64,000 nucleotides of DNA from Hyphomicrobiales bacterium (GTDB taxonomy: Bacteria > Pseudomonadota > Alphaproteobacteria > Rhizobiales > Kaistiaceae). The translations under genes were made by a program, and so were the position numbers. Where the stretch lies: assembly GCA_017305635.1 (NCBI GenBank), contig JAFKKF010000012.1:124001-188000 (forward strand), written 5' to 3'. The notes under the pieces are model-generated. The model was given only the letters and a program-made list of their open reading frames with translations, had not been told where the DNA came from and did not search any database. Positions 53,795 through 63,785 of the stretch are shown piece by piece; positions within the stretch are counted from its first letter, which is position 1, and each line of letters begins with the position of its first letter.

Positions 53795-53868
53795 ATGCTT
53801 TCCCTGCGGTTAGCCGGCATGATTTCGCAGCCGTTAGCCGCCATGGTTGCCGAGTCGCTAAGCCGGCC
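53795..53868. repeat. Three tandem 24-bp repeats between divergent glycosyltransferase and mrcA
   Basis: Copies at 53795-53818, 53819-53842 and 53843-53868 (last diverged) share ATG.TTTC then CGTTAGCCG-like cores (CGGTTAGCCG, CCGTTAGCCG, CGCTAAGCCG). They lie in the 317-bp gap that must hold both divergent promoters. No gene spans them; the plus frame ends at a TAA soon after. They could be serial binding sites. Confidence 0.6.
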
Positions 53869-53989
53869 GGGGCGGCTGCCGCGATAACGCCGCTTTCCCT
53901 CGCAGAATCGTGCCCGGCGCGCCCCTTGTCTTTGCGGCGCCTTTCCTCGACAAGAGGCGGCAACGGGATCCAATCGCGGACCGGGAATT

Positions 53990-56197
53990 TTGCGCGATCC
54001 ATTCGAGAATACCCGCAAGCGCCGGCGCCGGCTCCGTCTGATCGACGTCGATGCCTGGATCGATTCCGGCCTCTACCGGGCGGGCCGCGCCATTGCCTCG
54101 GTCGCCGAGGGCATCTCGCTCTTCATGCGCCGCTTCCGCGTCACCGGCTGGAAGCGCGGCATCTTCGAGGTGCTCGGCGACGCGGTGACGCTCGGCGCCG
54201 GCGGCAGCGTCATATTGCTGGCGCTCGCGCTTCCCGCCTTCGAGGCGACCAAGACCGACTGGCGCTCGCAATCCGACTATTCGGTCACCTTCCTCGACCG
54301 CTACGGCAACGAGATCGGCAAGCGCGGCATCCGCCATTCCGACTCGGTCCCCCTCGACGAAATGCCCGACCACCTGATCAAGGCGGTCATCGCGACCGAG
54401 GATCGGCGCTTCTTCGACCATTTCGGCATCGACGTCCTCGGCACCTTCCGCGCGCTGGTCCAGAACCTGCGCGCCAATGCCGTCGTGCAGGGCGGCTCCT
54501 CGCTGTCGCAGCAGCTCGCCAAGAACCTCTTCCTCTCCAACGAGCGCACGCTGGAGCGCAAGATCAAGGAGGCCTTCCTCGCCATCTGGCTGGAGGCCAA
54601 TCTTTCCAAGCAGGAAATCCTCAAGCTCTATCTCGACCGCGCCTATATGGGCGGCGGCAATTTCGGCATCGAGGCGGCCTCGGAATTCTATTTCGGCAAG
54701 TCGGTGAAGGACGTGAACCTCGCCGAGGCGGCGATGCTCGCGGGCCTGTTCAAGGCGCCCGCCCGCTACGCCCCGCACATCAACCTGCCGGCGGCGCGCG
54801 AACGCGCCAACCAGGTTCTCACCAACCTCGTGCAAGGCGGCTTCATGACCGAGGGGCAGGTGATCGGCGCCCGCCGCCATCCGGCCGACGTCGTGCCGCA
54901 GGCGGCGGCCTCCGCCTCGCCCGACTTCTTCCTCGACTGGGCCTTCGCCAAGGTGAAGGAGTTCAATCCGAAGGACCACATCATCACCGTCCGCACGACG
55001 GTCGACATGGGCATCGAGGCTTCCGTCGAGGGCGCCATCGAGGAGATGCTGCGCCTGCATGGCCAGCAATACCGCGTCACCCAGTCGGCGGCGGTCGTCA
55101 TGGATACCGACGGCTATGTGCGTGCCATGGTCGGCGGACGCGACTATGGCGAGAGCCAGTTCAACCGGGCGGCGGATTCGCTCCGCCAGCCGGGCTCGTC
55201 CTTCAAGCCCTTCGTCTATGCCACCGCCCTCGAGAACGGCTTCACGCCGGATTCGATCGTGGTCGACGCGCCGATCTGCATCGGCAACTGGTGCCCGCAT
55301 AATTTCTCGCCCGGCTATCGCGGGCGCATCCCGATGACGACCGCGCTGATCAATTCGCTGAACACCGTCGCCGTGCGGCTCGCCCAGGCCGTCGGCCGCG
55401 ACAAGATCGTGGCGCTCGCCAAGGCGGTCGGCATCGAGACCGAGCTGAAGATCACGCGCTCGCTCCCGCTCGGCACTTCCGAGGTGTCGATGATCGAGAT
55501 GGCCGGCGCCTATGGCGCCTTCGCGAGCGGCGGCTACAAGGTGACCCCGCAGGCCTTCACCCAGATCATCTCGTCGACCGGCGAGATCCTCTACGACGCA
55601 CGCCGCGACGCCAAGCCGAAGGTCCGCGTCCTGCCGGAGAAGGTCGTCGCCGGCATGAACTTCATGATGTCGCAGGTGCCCGAGCGCGGCACCGGCCGCG
55701 CCGCCAAGCTCGACGGCATCAAGACCGCCGGCAAGACGGGCACCTCGTCCAGCTTCCGCGATGCCTGGTTCGACGGCTTCACCGGCAACTATGTCGGCAT
55801 CGTCTGGTACGGCAACGACAACTTCACGCCCATGCGCCGCATGACCGGCGGCGCGCTTCCGGCGATGACCTGGAAGCGCTTCATGACCTATGCCCATACC
55901 GGCATCGAGCTGAAGCCGATCCCCTATGTCGAGCCGGAGAAGCCGGCGCAGGTCGTCGCCGACGCGAAGAACACGAAGCCGGAGGACCCCGACCAGGCAG
56001 CGGCCCTCGCGACCGCCCAGGCGGCAGGCCCGTCCAACCTCTCCGTCGCCACGACGCAATGGCTCAATTCCCTGCAGTCGCTGATGGAGAACGCCGCGCC
56101 GCTGAAGCCGGTCGCCGACCTCCAGCCCACGGCCCCGGTGACCATGGTGGCGGGCGAGGCCGCGCCTGCGGCACCGGCGATCGCCGATCCCCGATAG
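53990..56197 (+). CDS. mrcA: Penicillin-binding protein 1A (bifunctional)
   Basis: A 735-residue peptidoglycan synthase at the inner membrane. One anchor helix lies near residues 68-85. The glycosyltransferase domain has ATEDRRFFDHFGIDVLG and QGGSSLSQQLAKNLFLSNER. The transpeptidase has the serine motif RQPGSSFKPFVYAT, SLNTVAVRLAQ and AGKTGTSSSFRDAW. A Pro/Ala-rich C-terminal tail of about 80 residues follows. The start is a TTG at 53990 (LRDPFENTRKRRRRLRLIDV) with GGGA just before; the basic N-terminus fits rhizobial PBP1A proteins. Confidence 0.94.
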   Translation: MRDPFENTRKRRRRLRLIDVDAWIDSGLYRAGRAIASVAEGISLFMRRFRVTGWKRGIFEVLGDAVTLGAGGSVILLALALPAFEATKTDWRSQSDYSVTFLDRYGNEIGKRGIRHSDSVPLDEMPDHLIKAVIATEDRRFFDHFGIDVLGTFRALVQNLRANAVVQGGSSLSQQLAKNLFLSNERTLERKIKEAFLAIWLEANLSKQEILKLYLDRAYMGGGNFGIEAASEFYFGKSVKDVNLAEAAMLAGLFKAPARYAPHINLPAARERANQVLTNLVQGGFMTEGQVIGARRHPADVVPQAAASASPDFFLDWAFAKVKEFNPKDHIITVRTTVDMGIEASVEGAIEEMLRLHGQQYRVTQSAAVVMDTDGYVRAMVGGRDYGESQFNRAADSLRQPGSSFKPFVYATALENGFTPDSIVVDAPICIGNWCPHNFSPGYRGRIPMTTALINSLNTVAVRLAQAVGRDKIVALAKAVGIETELKITRSLPLGTSEVSMIEMAGAYGAFASGGYKVTPQAFTQIISSTGEILYDARRDAKPKVRVLPEKVVAGMNFMMSQVPERGTGRAAKLDGIKTAGKTGTSSSFRDAWFDGFTGNYVGIVWYGNDNFTPMRRMTGGALPAMTWKRFMTYAHTGIELKPIPYVEPEKPAQVVADAKNTKPEDPDQAAALATAQAAGPSNLSVATTQWLNSLQSLMENAAPLKPVADLQPTAPVTMVAGEAAPAAPAIADPR

Positions 56198-56249
56198 CGG
56201 CGCGCCGCCGCGCCTTGTATCGTCCGTTTCGGAATCGGGGCCGCCGCCA

Positions 56250-56825
56250 TTGCGTTTTCTCTTCGAGCTCGCCTTCACGATACTGATTGCGACGACGATC
56301 GGCTTTGCCACCGCCTGGTACGCGGTCGATCGCGGCGTCGTCTTCGGCACCGTGACGGTGGGCGCCTGGAAGGCGTGGCCGCTCGAGGGCAGCGCCAATG
56401 CCGATCCCTATTCGCTCGCCATGCTCGCGCGCTCGGGCGAGATCCCGCTCGGCGGCGGCGAAGGCATCGCCTTCACGGCAACCACCGATTCGAGGGGCAA
56501 TCCGCTCAGCGGCCATTGCACCTATGCCGTCGACGGGCAGACGCCGCCGGCGCGGCTGTGGACCCTCACCGCCTATGACGCCCTCGGCCATCTCATGCCG
56601 AATGCGGCGGGGCGAACCGGCTTCCTGTCGCGCGAGATTCTCCGCCGGCCGGACGGCGACTTCGTCATCACCCTCGCCGGCGACGTCGCGCCCGGCAACT
56701 GGCTGCCGATCGCTCCGGTCGACCGCTTCAAGCTGGTGCTCCGCCTCTACGACACGCCGCTGACCACCGGCAGCCAGCTCGCCGGCGTGACCATGCCGCG
56801 GATCATCGCGGGAGCGTGCTCGTGA
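56250..56825 (+). CDS. DUF1214-domain membrane-anchored protein
   Basis: A 191-residue protein with an N-terminal helix (LFELAFTILIATTIGFATAW) and a periplasmic DUF1214 domain (SREILRRPDGDFVITLAGDV; NWLPIAPVDRFKLVLRLYDT). The start is a TTG at 56250, the only candidate that keeps the helix. Function is unknown. It overlaps the next gene by 4 bp (GTGA). It lies 52 bp after mrcA on the same strand, so envelope involvement is plausible. Confidence 0.8.
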   Translation: MRFLFELAFTILIATTIGFATAWYAVDRGVVFGTVTVGAWKAWPLEGSANADPYSLAMLARSGEIPLGGGEGIAFTATTDSRGNPLSGHCTYAVDGQTPPARLWTLTAYDALGHLMPNAAGRTGFLSREILRRPDGDFVITLAGDVAPGNWLPIAPVDRFKLVLRLYDTPLTTGSQLAGVTMPRIIAGACS

Positions 56826-57367
56826 GGCGCACCCTTCTCTATGCGCTTGGCGGCCTGCTCCTGGCGGGCGTGATCCACATCGCGATCATCTTCCTCGTCC
56901 CCTATTTCGCGACGCGCGACGCATGGTCGGCGATAGCCAAGCTCGGTGCCGAGGGGGAGTTCCACATCCTCCCGCTTGGCGATTCGGGACCCGATACCCT
57001 GCCCGCCCTCGATCCGCGCCTCCTCCACGCCGTCTGCCGCTTCTCGATCGCCGACAATCCGATCCGCATCCAGGCGCAGCTTCCGAGCGACTTCTGGTCG
57101 ATCGCGATCTTCGACCGGCGCGGGCGCAATCTCTACAGCCTGAACGACCGCTCGGCCGAGCGCACGCAGCTCGACCTCGCTATCCTGACGCCCGTGCAGA
57201 TGGCGCAGATGCGCGAGGATCCGCCCGCCTCGCTGGAGCAGGCGGTGGTGATCGAGTTGCCGGTGCAGGCAGGATTTGCGGTTCTGCGCGTGCTCGTCGC
57301 CGACGACAGCATGCTGCCCGCGGCGACGCGCGCCCTTCAGGGCGCCAATTGCGCGGCGACGCTCTGA
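56822..57367 (+). CDS. DUF1254-domain membrane-anchored protein
   Basis: A 181-residue protein with a signal anchor (RRTLLYALGGLLLAGVIHIA) and a DUF1254-type domain (RLLHAVCRFSIADNPIRIQA; FWSIAIFDRRGRNLYSLNDR). The start is the GTG at 56822 overlapping the DUF1214 stop; a GTG two codons earlier is possible. In many bacteria DUF1254 and DUF1214 form one larger polypeptide in that order; here they are separate, short and in reverse order. The activity is unknown. Confidence 0.78.
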   Translation: MRRTLLYALGGLLLAGVIHIAIIFLVPYFATRDAWSAIAKLGAEGEFHILPLGDSGPDTLPALDPRLLHAVCRFSIADNPIRIQAQLPSDFWSIAIFDRRGRNLYSLNDRSAERTQLDLAILTPVQMAQMREDPPASLEQAVVIELPVQAGFAVLRVLVADDSMLPAATRALQGANCAATL

Positions 57368-57374
57368 CCGAGCC

Positions 57375-57605
57375 TCAGGACGTGCGCCGCGGCCGGCGGC
57401 GACCGCTGCCGCCGAAATCGTCGAAGCCGCCGAAATCGCCGGTCGTCACCGGATCGAGCAGGCGATGGCCGAGATCGAGCAATTCCTCGTCGGCGTGCCG
57501 TTCGATGCGCACGCCCGGGAAGATGACGATCTGGCATTCCGTCGCGGCGCGGCCGGTGCGCCGCCGCGGTCGCCTGGTGGATGCAATCTGGAGAACGCTC
57601 CCCAC
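57375..57605 (-). CDS. Possible small basic protein, 76 residues
   Basis: A minus-strand frame from a GTG at 57605 with a basic N-terminus (STRRPRRRTGRAATECQIV) then IFPGVRIERHADEELLDLGH and an Arg/Gly-rich tail. The VIFPGVRIER segment recalls small rhizobial proteins, but I could not confirm a family. It fills most of the 409-bp gap 57368-57776; the remainder shows no other gene. It may be a chance frame. Confidence 0.42.
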   Translation of the reverse strand: MGSVLQIASTRRPRRRTGRAATECQIVIFPGVRIERHADEELLDLGHRLLDPVTTGDFGGFDDFGGSGRRRPRRTS

Positions 57606-57776
57606 GAGCCGCCCCCTTCTTGTGTGCTTCCGGCCGGACTACTCGCCGCGGCCAACGGCAGACGCACTACAGGCATCGCCGGGAATTAAGGACCTGCCAA
57701 GGTTAACAGTCCGTCAACGACTTGGCCCGAAGATGGGCGCGCCGATCTTCTCCCTTCACGGCACGGCGGCTTTCGG

Positions 57777-58853
57777 ATGCACGACACTTTCCGCGACGCA
57801 GGTTTCGGGACCTTCACGCCCTCCACCCAGCAGATGCGCGACTCGGCGCTGCTCCGCGCCACCACCGACCTGTTCGTGCAGGAGCTGGTCCACGACCGCG
57901 ACGAGATCCGGCGCTTCGAGGAGATCGCCATCCACCTCGTCCCGAAAGTCGCCGAGACGGACCGCATCCATGTCGCCGAGCGCCTCGCGCTCCGGCTCGA
58001 CGCGCCGATCGGCCTCGTCCGCCTGCTCGCCCGCGATACCGTCGCCGTCGCCGCGCCGCTCCTTCGCCACTCGCCGGTCTTCGGCCCGCTCGACCTGCTC
58101 GCCATCATCGCCGCCACCGGCCCCGAGCACCGTCGCCTGATCGCCGAACGTGCCGGCATCAGCGAGGAGGTCCGCGTCGCGCTCCGCATCTCCGCCGGCG
58201 AGGCCCAGGCGGCCGCCCCCGTCGGCGAGCCGGTCCCGGCGCCGGTCGCCGAAGCCGATACTGCCCGCAGCGCCGGCGATGGCGGCCGCTTCGATCCGTG
58301 GCGCTTCCTCGCCCTCGACCGGCCGCATCGCCTCCGCCTCATGGCCGAGCTCGCCACGCGGCCGCCGGTCCGCCACTATGCCGGCCCCGCCGGACGGCTC
58401 GACCGCGCCTTCCGCGCCATCCTCGGCGCGGCGCAGATCGTCGGCCTCGCGCGCGCCGGCCAACGCGCGCCGCTGACCGCTGCCATCGCCGAGGCGCTCA
58501 CCCTCGAGCCGCGCTTCGTCATTGCCTGCCTCGACGATGCGACCGGGGAGCCCCTCGCCGTGCTCTTGAAGGCCCTCGGCCTCGATTCCATCCAGGCGCA
58601 GCAGGTGTTCCTGCTCGCCACCACCACGGTCGGGCGCGACGTCCAGGTCTTCTTCCGCCTCTGCGATCTCTATGCCGGCATGGACCCGGGCGTGGCGGAG
58701 GTCCTCTTCGAGGCCTGGCGCATTCCGGCCCGCGCCGCGCGCCCTGCCCACCAGCCGGTCTTCGCCGAGAATGGCGAGCGCCGCCGTCCGGCCGCCGAGG
58801 TTGCCCGCGAGAGCGCCAGGCCAGCCGAGGACGCCAGCCGCTCCACGGGCTGA
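57777..58853 (+). CDS. DUF2336-domain protein
   Basis: A 358-residue cytosolic protein, all-helical, Ala/Arg-rich. DUF2336 signatures are the N-terminal LFVQELVHDRDEIRRFEEIA and HVAERLALRLDAPIGLVRLL, plus a second similar region (FVIACLDDATGEPLAVLLKA). The middle is a Pro/Ala linker (VGEPVPAPVAEADTARSAG). The family is common in alphaproteobacteria and of unknown function. It ends at a convergent hairpin. Confidence 0.85.
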   Translation: MHDTFRDAGFGTFTPSTQQMRDSALLRATTDLFVQELVHDRDEIRRFEEIAIHLVPKVAETDRIHVAERLALRLDAPIGLVRLLARDTVAVAAPLLRHSPVFGPLDLLAIIAATGPEHRRLIAERAGISEEVRVALRISAGEAQAAAPVGEPVPAPVAEADTARSAGDGGRFDPWRFLALDRPHRLRLMAELATRPPVRHYAGPAGRLDRAFRAILGAAQIVGLARAGQRAPLTAAIAEALTLEPRFVIACLDDATGEPLAVLLKALGLDSIQAQQVFLLATTTVGRDVQVFFRLCDLYAGMDPGVAEVLFEAWRIPARAARPAHQPVFAENGERRRPAAEVARESARPAEDASRSTG

Positions 58854-58876
58854 TGTTCGCCGGCTAGTGATTTATT

Positions 58877-58899
58877 GAGCCGGCTTCTTTCGCCGGCTC
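58877..58899. terminator. Bidirectional terminator-like hairpin
   Basis: GAGCCGGC (58877-58884) pairs with GCCGGCTC (58892-58899) around a 7-base loop. It is AT-flanked on both sides (TTTATT before; ATCATTCCTT after). It lies between the convergent DUF2336 and DUF1491 genes, so it probably ends both transcripts. Confidence 0.65.
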
Positions 58900-58900
58900 A

Positions 58901-59242
58901 TCATTCCTTCGCGAGGTCGAAAAGGATGCGCGCGTCGCGGTCCTCGACATCGACGACCCATAGGTCCGGGTCGAAACGGCGCTCGCGGTCGATCCGCTCG
59001 CGGATCGCCGGCCCATCGCCCCCTTCCACGACCTTCTGGAACAGCCGGTCGGTCACCGCCGCCTCGCCGAAGGCCGTCTGCGGCGCCGGCAGGTAGAGGT
59101 CCTGCCGCCCGTCCAGGTGGTCGATGACGATGGCGATGGCGCCCGCTTCCTCGGCTCCCCGCCGGGCAAGCGTGGCGACCGCTCCCTCCCCCTGGCAGCG
59201 GCGGATGAAGGCCGCCACCCACAAAGCGGAGGTGACGCGCAT
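58901..59242 (-). CDS. DUF1491 family protein
   Basis: A 113-residue protein matching DUF1491: ALWVAAFIRRCQGEGAVATL, EEAGAIAIVIDHLDGRQDLY, and the end RRFDPDLWVVDVEDRDARIL. Function is unknown. It lies 6 bp after the peptidoglycan-binding gene on the minus strand, in a group with a PAS histidine kinase. Confidence 0.85.
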   Translation of the reverse strand: MRVTSALWVAAFIRRCQGEGAVATLARRGAEEAGAIAIVIDHLDGRQDLYLPAPQTAFGEAAVTDRLFQKVVEGGDGPAIRERIDRERRFDPDLWVVDVEDRDARILFDLAKE

Positions 59243-59248
59243 GGCGCG

Positions 59249-60227
59249 TCAGCCCGGATTGAGCGCGCCGATCGCGACCAGCCGGTTGAGTAGGCCGTCG
59301 CCGATGCGGCCGGTGATCGCCATGCCGTTGTCGAGCTCGAAGCGGCGGATGGCGTTGACCGTCTCGTCGTTCAGCATGCCGTCGGCGGTCACCGGTCCGT
59401 AGCCGATCTGGTTCAGCGCGTTCTGAACGCTGATCGTGCGGCGCGCCGCCGCCACCGCGACGGCAGAGGGTGCGGGCGACGCCACGGGGGTGGCCGCCGG
59501 TGTCTCCGCCGGCGTGGCCGTTGCCGCCAGCCGCTCGGGCAGCGTCTCGGGCTCCGCCGCCGCGGCGATCGCATCGATGTCGGAAGCGGGCCTCGCCTCT
59601 GCCGGTGCCGGCGCCGGCACGGCCGGGGCCATGGCGACGGCGGGGGTCGCGGCCGGCGCCGCGCTCGCCGCCGGGCCGACCGGGGCGGGCGGCAGCTTTG
59701 CCGGCTTCACCGGCGCGGTGCTGAGATGCTGGAGGAGCTCCGCCGATGGCAGGCCGGTCACCTTCATCCCGGCCGCCTTCTGGTAGGCGGAGATGGCGGC
59801 GCGGGTCTTCGGCCCGGTGCGCCCGTCCGCCTCGCCCTTGTAGATGCCGAGGGTGGCGAGGGCGTGCTGGATGCTGGCTATGCCGGCCCTGTCCATTGCC
59901 GGCGGCTCGGCGACGATGGCCGGTGCCGGCTGCGGCGGGGCCACCCGCACGGGCGGCACCTCGACGCGCGGACGCGGGATCGGCACGCCGGCAACCGGCG
60001 TGGCGGCAACGGCAGGCGCCGGGCGCGTCATGAAGAGGGGATCGGGATGCCGGGCGCTCTGCATGAACATGGCATTGGAGACGATCGCCACCGCCGTCAG
60101 CCCCATGACCAGGAGGCCGCCGGACATTGCCGGATTCTCCAGCGCATGCTCGACCATGCGGATGGCGACGCCGTCCTCGGCCGGTTCCTCGACGCGCTTC
60201 GCCGGCGCGCGGCGGGTTGCGGGTTTC

Positions 60228-60238
<11 letters not shown>
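59249..60238 (-). CDS. Membrane-anchored protein with two peptidoglycan-binding domains
   Basis: A 329-residue protein. The cytosolic N-terminus is basic (MPARKPATRRAPAKRVEEPA); one helix lies near residues 38-58 (SGGLLVMGLTAVAIVSNAMF); a Pro/Ala stretch crosses the periplasm. PG-binding domains are at about 117-165 (LATLGIYKGEADGRTGPKTR) and 270-322 (NQIGYGPVTADGMLNDETVN), with a long Ala/Pro linker between. It overlaps the upstream kinase by 11 bp, linking cell-wall contact and signalling. Confidence 0.85.
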
Positions 60239-61457
<1,219 letters not shown>

Positions 61458-61720
61458 TGAACTCTACGCTTCGTCTTCTGGGCTACGGCCGGATTCTGGC
61501 AGCGCCGCCTTAAGGAACGCTAAACCCTGACGCGCCCCGGCAAGGGAACTTCGGCCGGTTGGCGCGGTTCTGCCTGCGGCATGGTGAACGAAATGCCCGC
61601 AATTTGAGGCAATTTGCGTGCGTCGGCTGAACGGCGTCTTCAAAAGGCTGTGCTAGGGTTGCCCCAAGATCGCGGAAAAACCGCGGCTGGCGTTAAGCGT
61701 GAACGGCAAGGGACAGGGTC

Positions 61721-62092
61721 ATGTTCTTCCTTATGCGGGTGGCCTTCTGGCTGTCCGTCGTGGTCTGGATGATCCCGGCGGATCCACAAAGCGGCGCCGA
61801 TGCGCCGCGGGTGACCATGGTGCAGGCCTTCATGGCCGCCCGCGCCACGATCGCCGACCTTTCCGGCTTCTGCGGCCGCAACCCGGATGTCTGCGTCACC
61901 GGCCATGCCGCCGCGCAGATCTTCAGCAACAAGGCCGAGACCGGCGTGCGCATGCTCTACCAGTACCTCAACGAGCCGGGAACCGCGGCCGAGGAGAGCC
62001 CGGCCGCTGCACCGGCCGACAGCGCCCTGCAGGGGACGCTCACGCCCGCCGACATGGTCCCTGCCTGGCGGGGCAAGGGCGGCGCGGCATAG
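61721..62092 (+). CDS. DUF5330 family small exported protein
   Basis: A 123-residue protein with an N-terminal hydrophobic segment (MFFLMRVAFWLSVVVWMIPA). A conserved core has two cysteines: IADLSGFCGRNPDVCVTGHA, then AQIFSNKAETGVRMLYQYLN. This matches DUF5330 of rhizobia; function is unknown. The C-terminus is a Pro/Ala-rich tail. The gene has 263 bp of upstream DNA, divergent from the kinase gene, which must hold both promoters. Confidence 0.8.
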   Translation: MFFLMRVAFWLSVVVWMIPADPQSGADAPRVTMVQAFMAARATIADLSGFCGRNPDVCVTGHAAAQIFSNKAETGVRMLYQYLNEPGTAAEESPAAAPADSALQGTLTPADMVPAWRGKGGAA

Positions 62093-62134
62093 GCCGCGCT
62101 GCAGGCGCTCCTCCGGACGGGTGAGGAATATTCC

Positions 62135-62554
62135 GTGACGCGCCCGCCGGTCTTTCCGGTTCGCATCATCGGCATTGCCGGCACGATCGGCGCCATCATC
62201 TATTGCGGCTGGTTCTTCCGCTATTTTTTCTTCGATGTCGGCGGCTCGTGGGAAGGCGTGAAGGACATCGGCCTCGGCCCGACCGTCATCGGTCTCGGCG
62301 CGGTCGGCCTCATTTTCTGCCTGGTCCTCGCCTTCAAGCTCACGCGCCTCTTCGGCACCCCGCGTTCACCGGGCCCCGGCGGCCCGCGCAGGCCGGGCCC
62401 TTCCTCGCCCGACGACGGCGACTTCGACCCGGATGCGGTGATCGCCCGCTACATGGAACGCCGCGCCGTCGCCGCCGAACCCGCCGCGTCCCCGCGGGCT
62501 GCCGACCATCGGCCTTCTGCCGCCCCTTCCGGCTTCGGCCGCCGGGCGCGCTGA
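62135..62554 (+). CDS. Small two-helix membrane protein, function unknown
   Basis: A 139-residue protein starting at a GTG with GAGGAA upstream. Helices lie near residues 9-30 (VRIIGIAGTIGAIIYCGWFF) and 49-68 (TVIGLGAVGLIFCLVLAFKL), with a long Pro/Gly/Arg-rich cytosolic tail (GTPRSPGPGGPRRPGPSSPD). It lies 42 bp after the DUF5330 gene, probably in one transcript. No family is recognised. Confidence 0.72.
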   Translation: MTRPPVFPVRIIGIAGTIGAIIYCGWFFRYFFFDVGGSWEGVKDIGLGPTVIGLGAVGLIFCLVLAFKLTRLFGTPRSPGPGGPRRPGPSSPDDGDFDPDAVIARYMERRAVAAEPAASPRAADHRPSAAPSGFGRRAR

Positions 62555-62622
62555 GCCGTACGACAAACGCTTTCCCCACTGTCCCCATGCACGGCGCGGC
62601 CGCATCCGCTATATGACCCGGG

Positions 62623-63036
62623 ATGGACACCGCGCAGATCGCCTCCGACTTTGCCTTCCTCGACGACTGGGAAGACCGCTATCGCTACATCATCGAGCTC
62701 GGGAAGCGGCTTCCGCCCCTCCCGGAGACCGAGCGCACGGCGGAGAACAAGGTGCTCGGCTGCGCCAGCCAGGTCTGGCTCGCTACGCATTTCCGCGACG
62801 GCCACCTGCATTTCGAGGGCGACAGCGACGCGCTGATCGTGCGCGGCCTCGTCGCGCTCGCCATCGCCCTCTTCGACGACAAGAGTCCCGAGCAGGTCCT
62901 CGCCATCGATGCCGAGGGCTTCTTCGACCAGCTGGACCTCCGCGCGCATCTGACCGCGCAGCGCTCCAACGGCCTGCGCTCGCTGGTCGACCGCATCCGC
63001 GCCGACGCCGCCGCGCTGCAGGCGGCACGCGCCTAG
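62623..63036 (+). CDS. sufE: SufE-family cysteine desulfurase activator
   Basis: A 137-residue protein that accepts sulfane sulfur from SufS for Fe-S cluster assembly. The acceptor is Cys47 in KVLGCASQVWL; the family start (DFAFLDDWEDRYRYIIELGK) and end (RSNGLRSLVDRIRADAAAL) are clear. The sufBCDS operon is not nearby, which is common for stand-alone sufE. Its stop overlaps the convergent DUF6456 stop by 4 bp. Confidence 0.92.
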   Translation: MDTAQIASDFAFLDDWEDRYRYIIELGKRLPPLPETERTAENKVLGCASQVWLATHFRDGHLHFEGDSDALIVRGLVALAIALFDDKSPEQVLAIDAEGFFDQLDLRAHLTAQRSNGLRSLVDRIRADAAALQAARA

Positions 63037-63785
63037 AGGCTCGGCCGGTAGTCCTCGGCACCCCAGTGGACGATGCGCCCGCGGCCCTCGCCGCGCGCCG
63101 ATGTCGCGAGCCCGTAATGACGGGCGAGCGCCGATAGCCCAAGCCGGAGGACGAGCTTCGCCGAGCGTGCCGGCCAAGTCCGCTCCCGCTCGATCTCCTC
63201 CAGGCCTTTCAGGAAGCAGCAGAAGTCGACGAGGATGCCGGCGAATTCCGGCCCGACGGCGGCGAGCGCCATCTCCACGCGCCGGCGGGCGCCGATCGCC
63301 GCCTCGGTCAGCTCCGCCATGCCGCCGGCACCATCGCGCCGGCCTGCCGCGACCGATGCGGTCCAGTTGGCGGTGACGCGCGGCATCAGCTGGCCGCGCG
63401 TATAATCGCTCCGCAGCCGCTCGCCGGCAGCGAACTCGGCGGCATCGACCATCGGCCGCCCGTCCCTGCCTTTGTGCCGACGCAGCCAGGCGAGCGGGCT
63501 CTCGTCCTGGTTCACGGTCACCTTGTGCCGACCAAAGAGGTCGTCATCGATCACGGCCTCGGCGCGCGCCTGGTGCTGCGCCGCGAAGGCATCGTCGCCG
63601 GCGAGATGCCGGCGCAGCCAGGCGAGCCCGGCGACGGTGACGGCGTGGCCGCCCGCGCTTTCCGCCACCAGCCCGCGCGAGACGAGCTCGCCGAGCAGCG
63701 CCGGGTCCATCTTCCGCCGCGGACCGTTGCGGCTGGCGAGAGCGCGGAGCGCGGCGGCGATGAGAGGACGCGCGGCCCCGCTCAT
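63033..63785 (-). CDS. DUF6456-domain protein
   Basis: A 250-residue protein. The N-terminal part is a winged-helix-like region (ALLGELVSRGLVAESAGGHA). The middle has ESPLAWLRRHKGRDGRPMVD then AAEFAAGERLRSDYTRGQLM, the DUF6456 hallmark; the C-terminus is helical (FAGILVDFCCFLKGLEEIER). It resembles phage-type antirepressor or terminase-adjacent proteins, but function is unknown. The ATG at 63785 overlaps the upstream gene stop (ATGA); the frame beyond to 63821 is ignored. Confidence 0.78.
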   Translation of the reverse strand: MSGAARPLIAAALRALASRNGPRRKMDPALLGELVSRGLVAESAGGHAVTVAGLAWLRRHLAGDDAFAAQHQARAEAVIDDDLFGRHKVTVNQDESPLAWLRRHKGRDGRPMVDAAEFAAGERLRSDYTRGQLMPRVTANWTASVAAGRRDGAGGMAELTEAAIGARRRVEMALAAVGPEFAGILVDFCCFLKGLEEIERERTWPARSAKLVLRLGLSALARHYGLATSARGEGRGRIVHWGAEDYRPSL

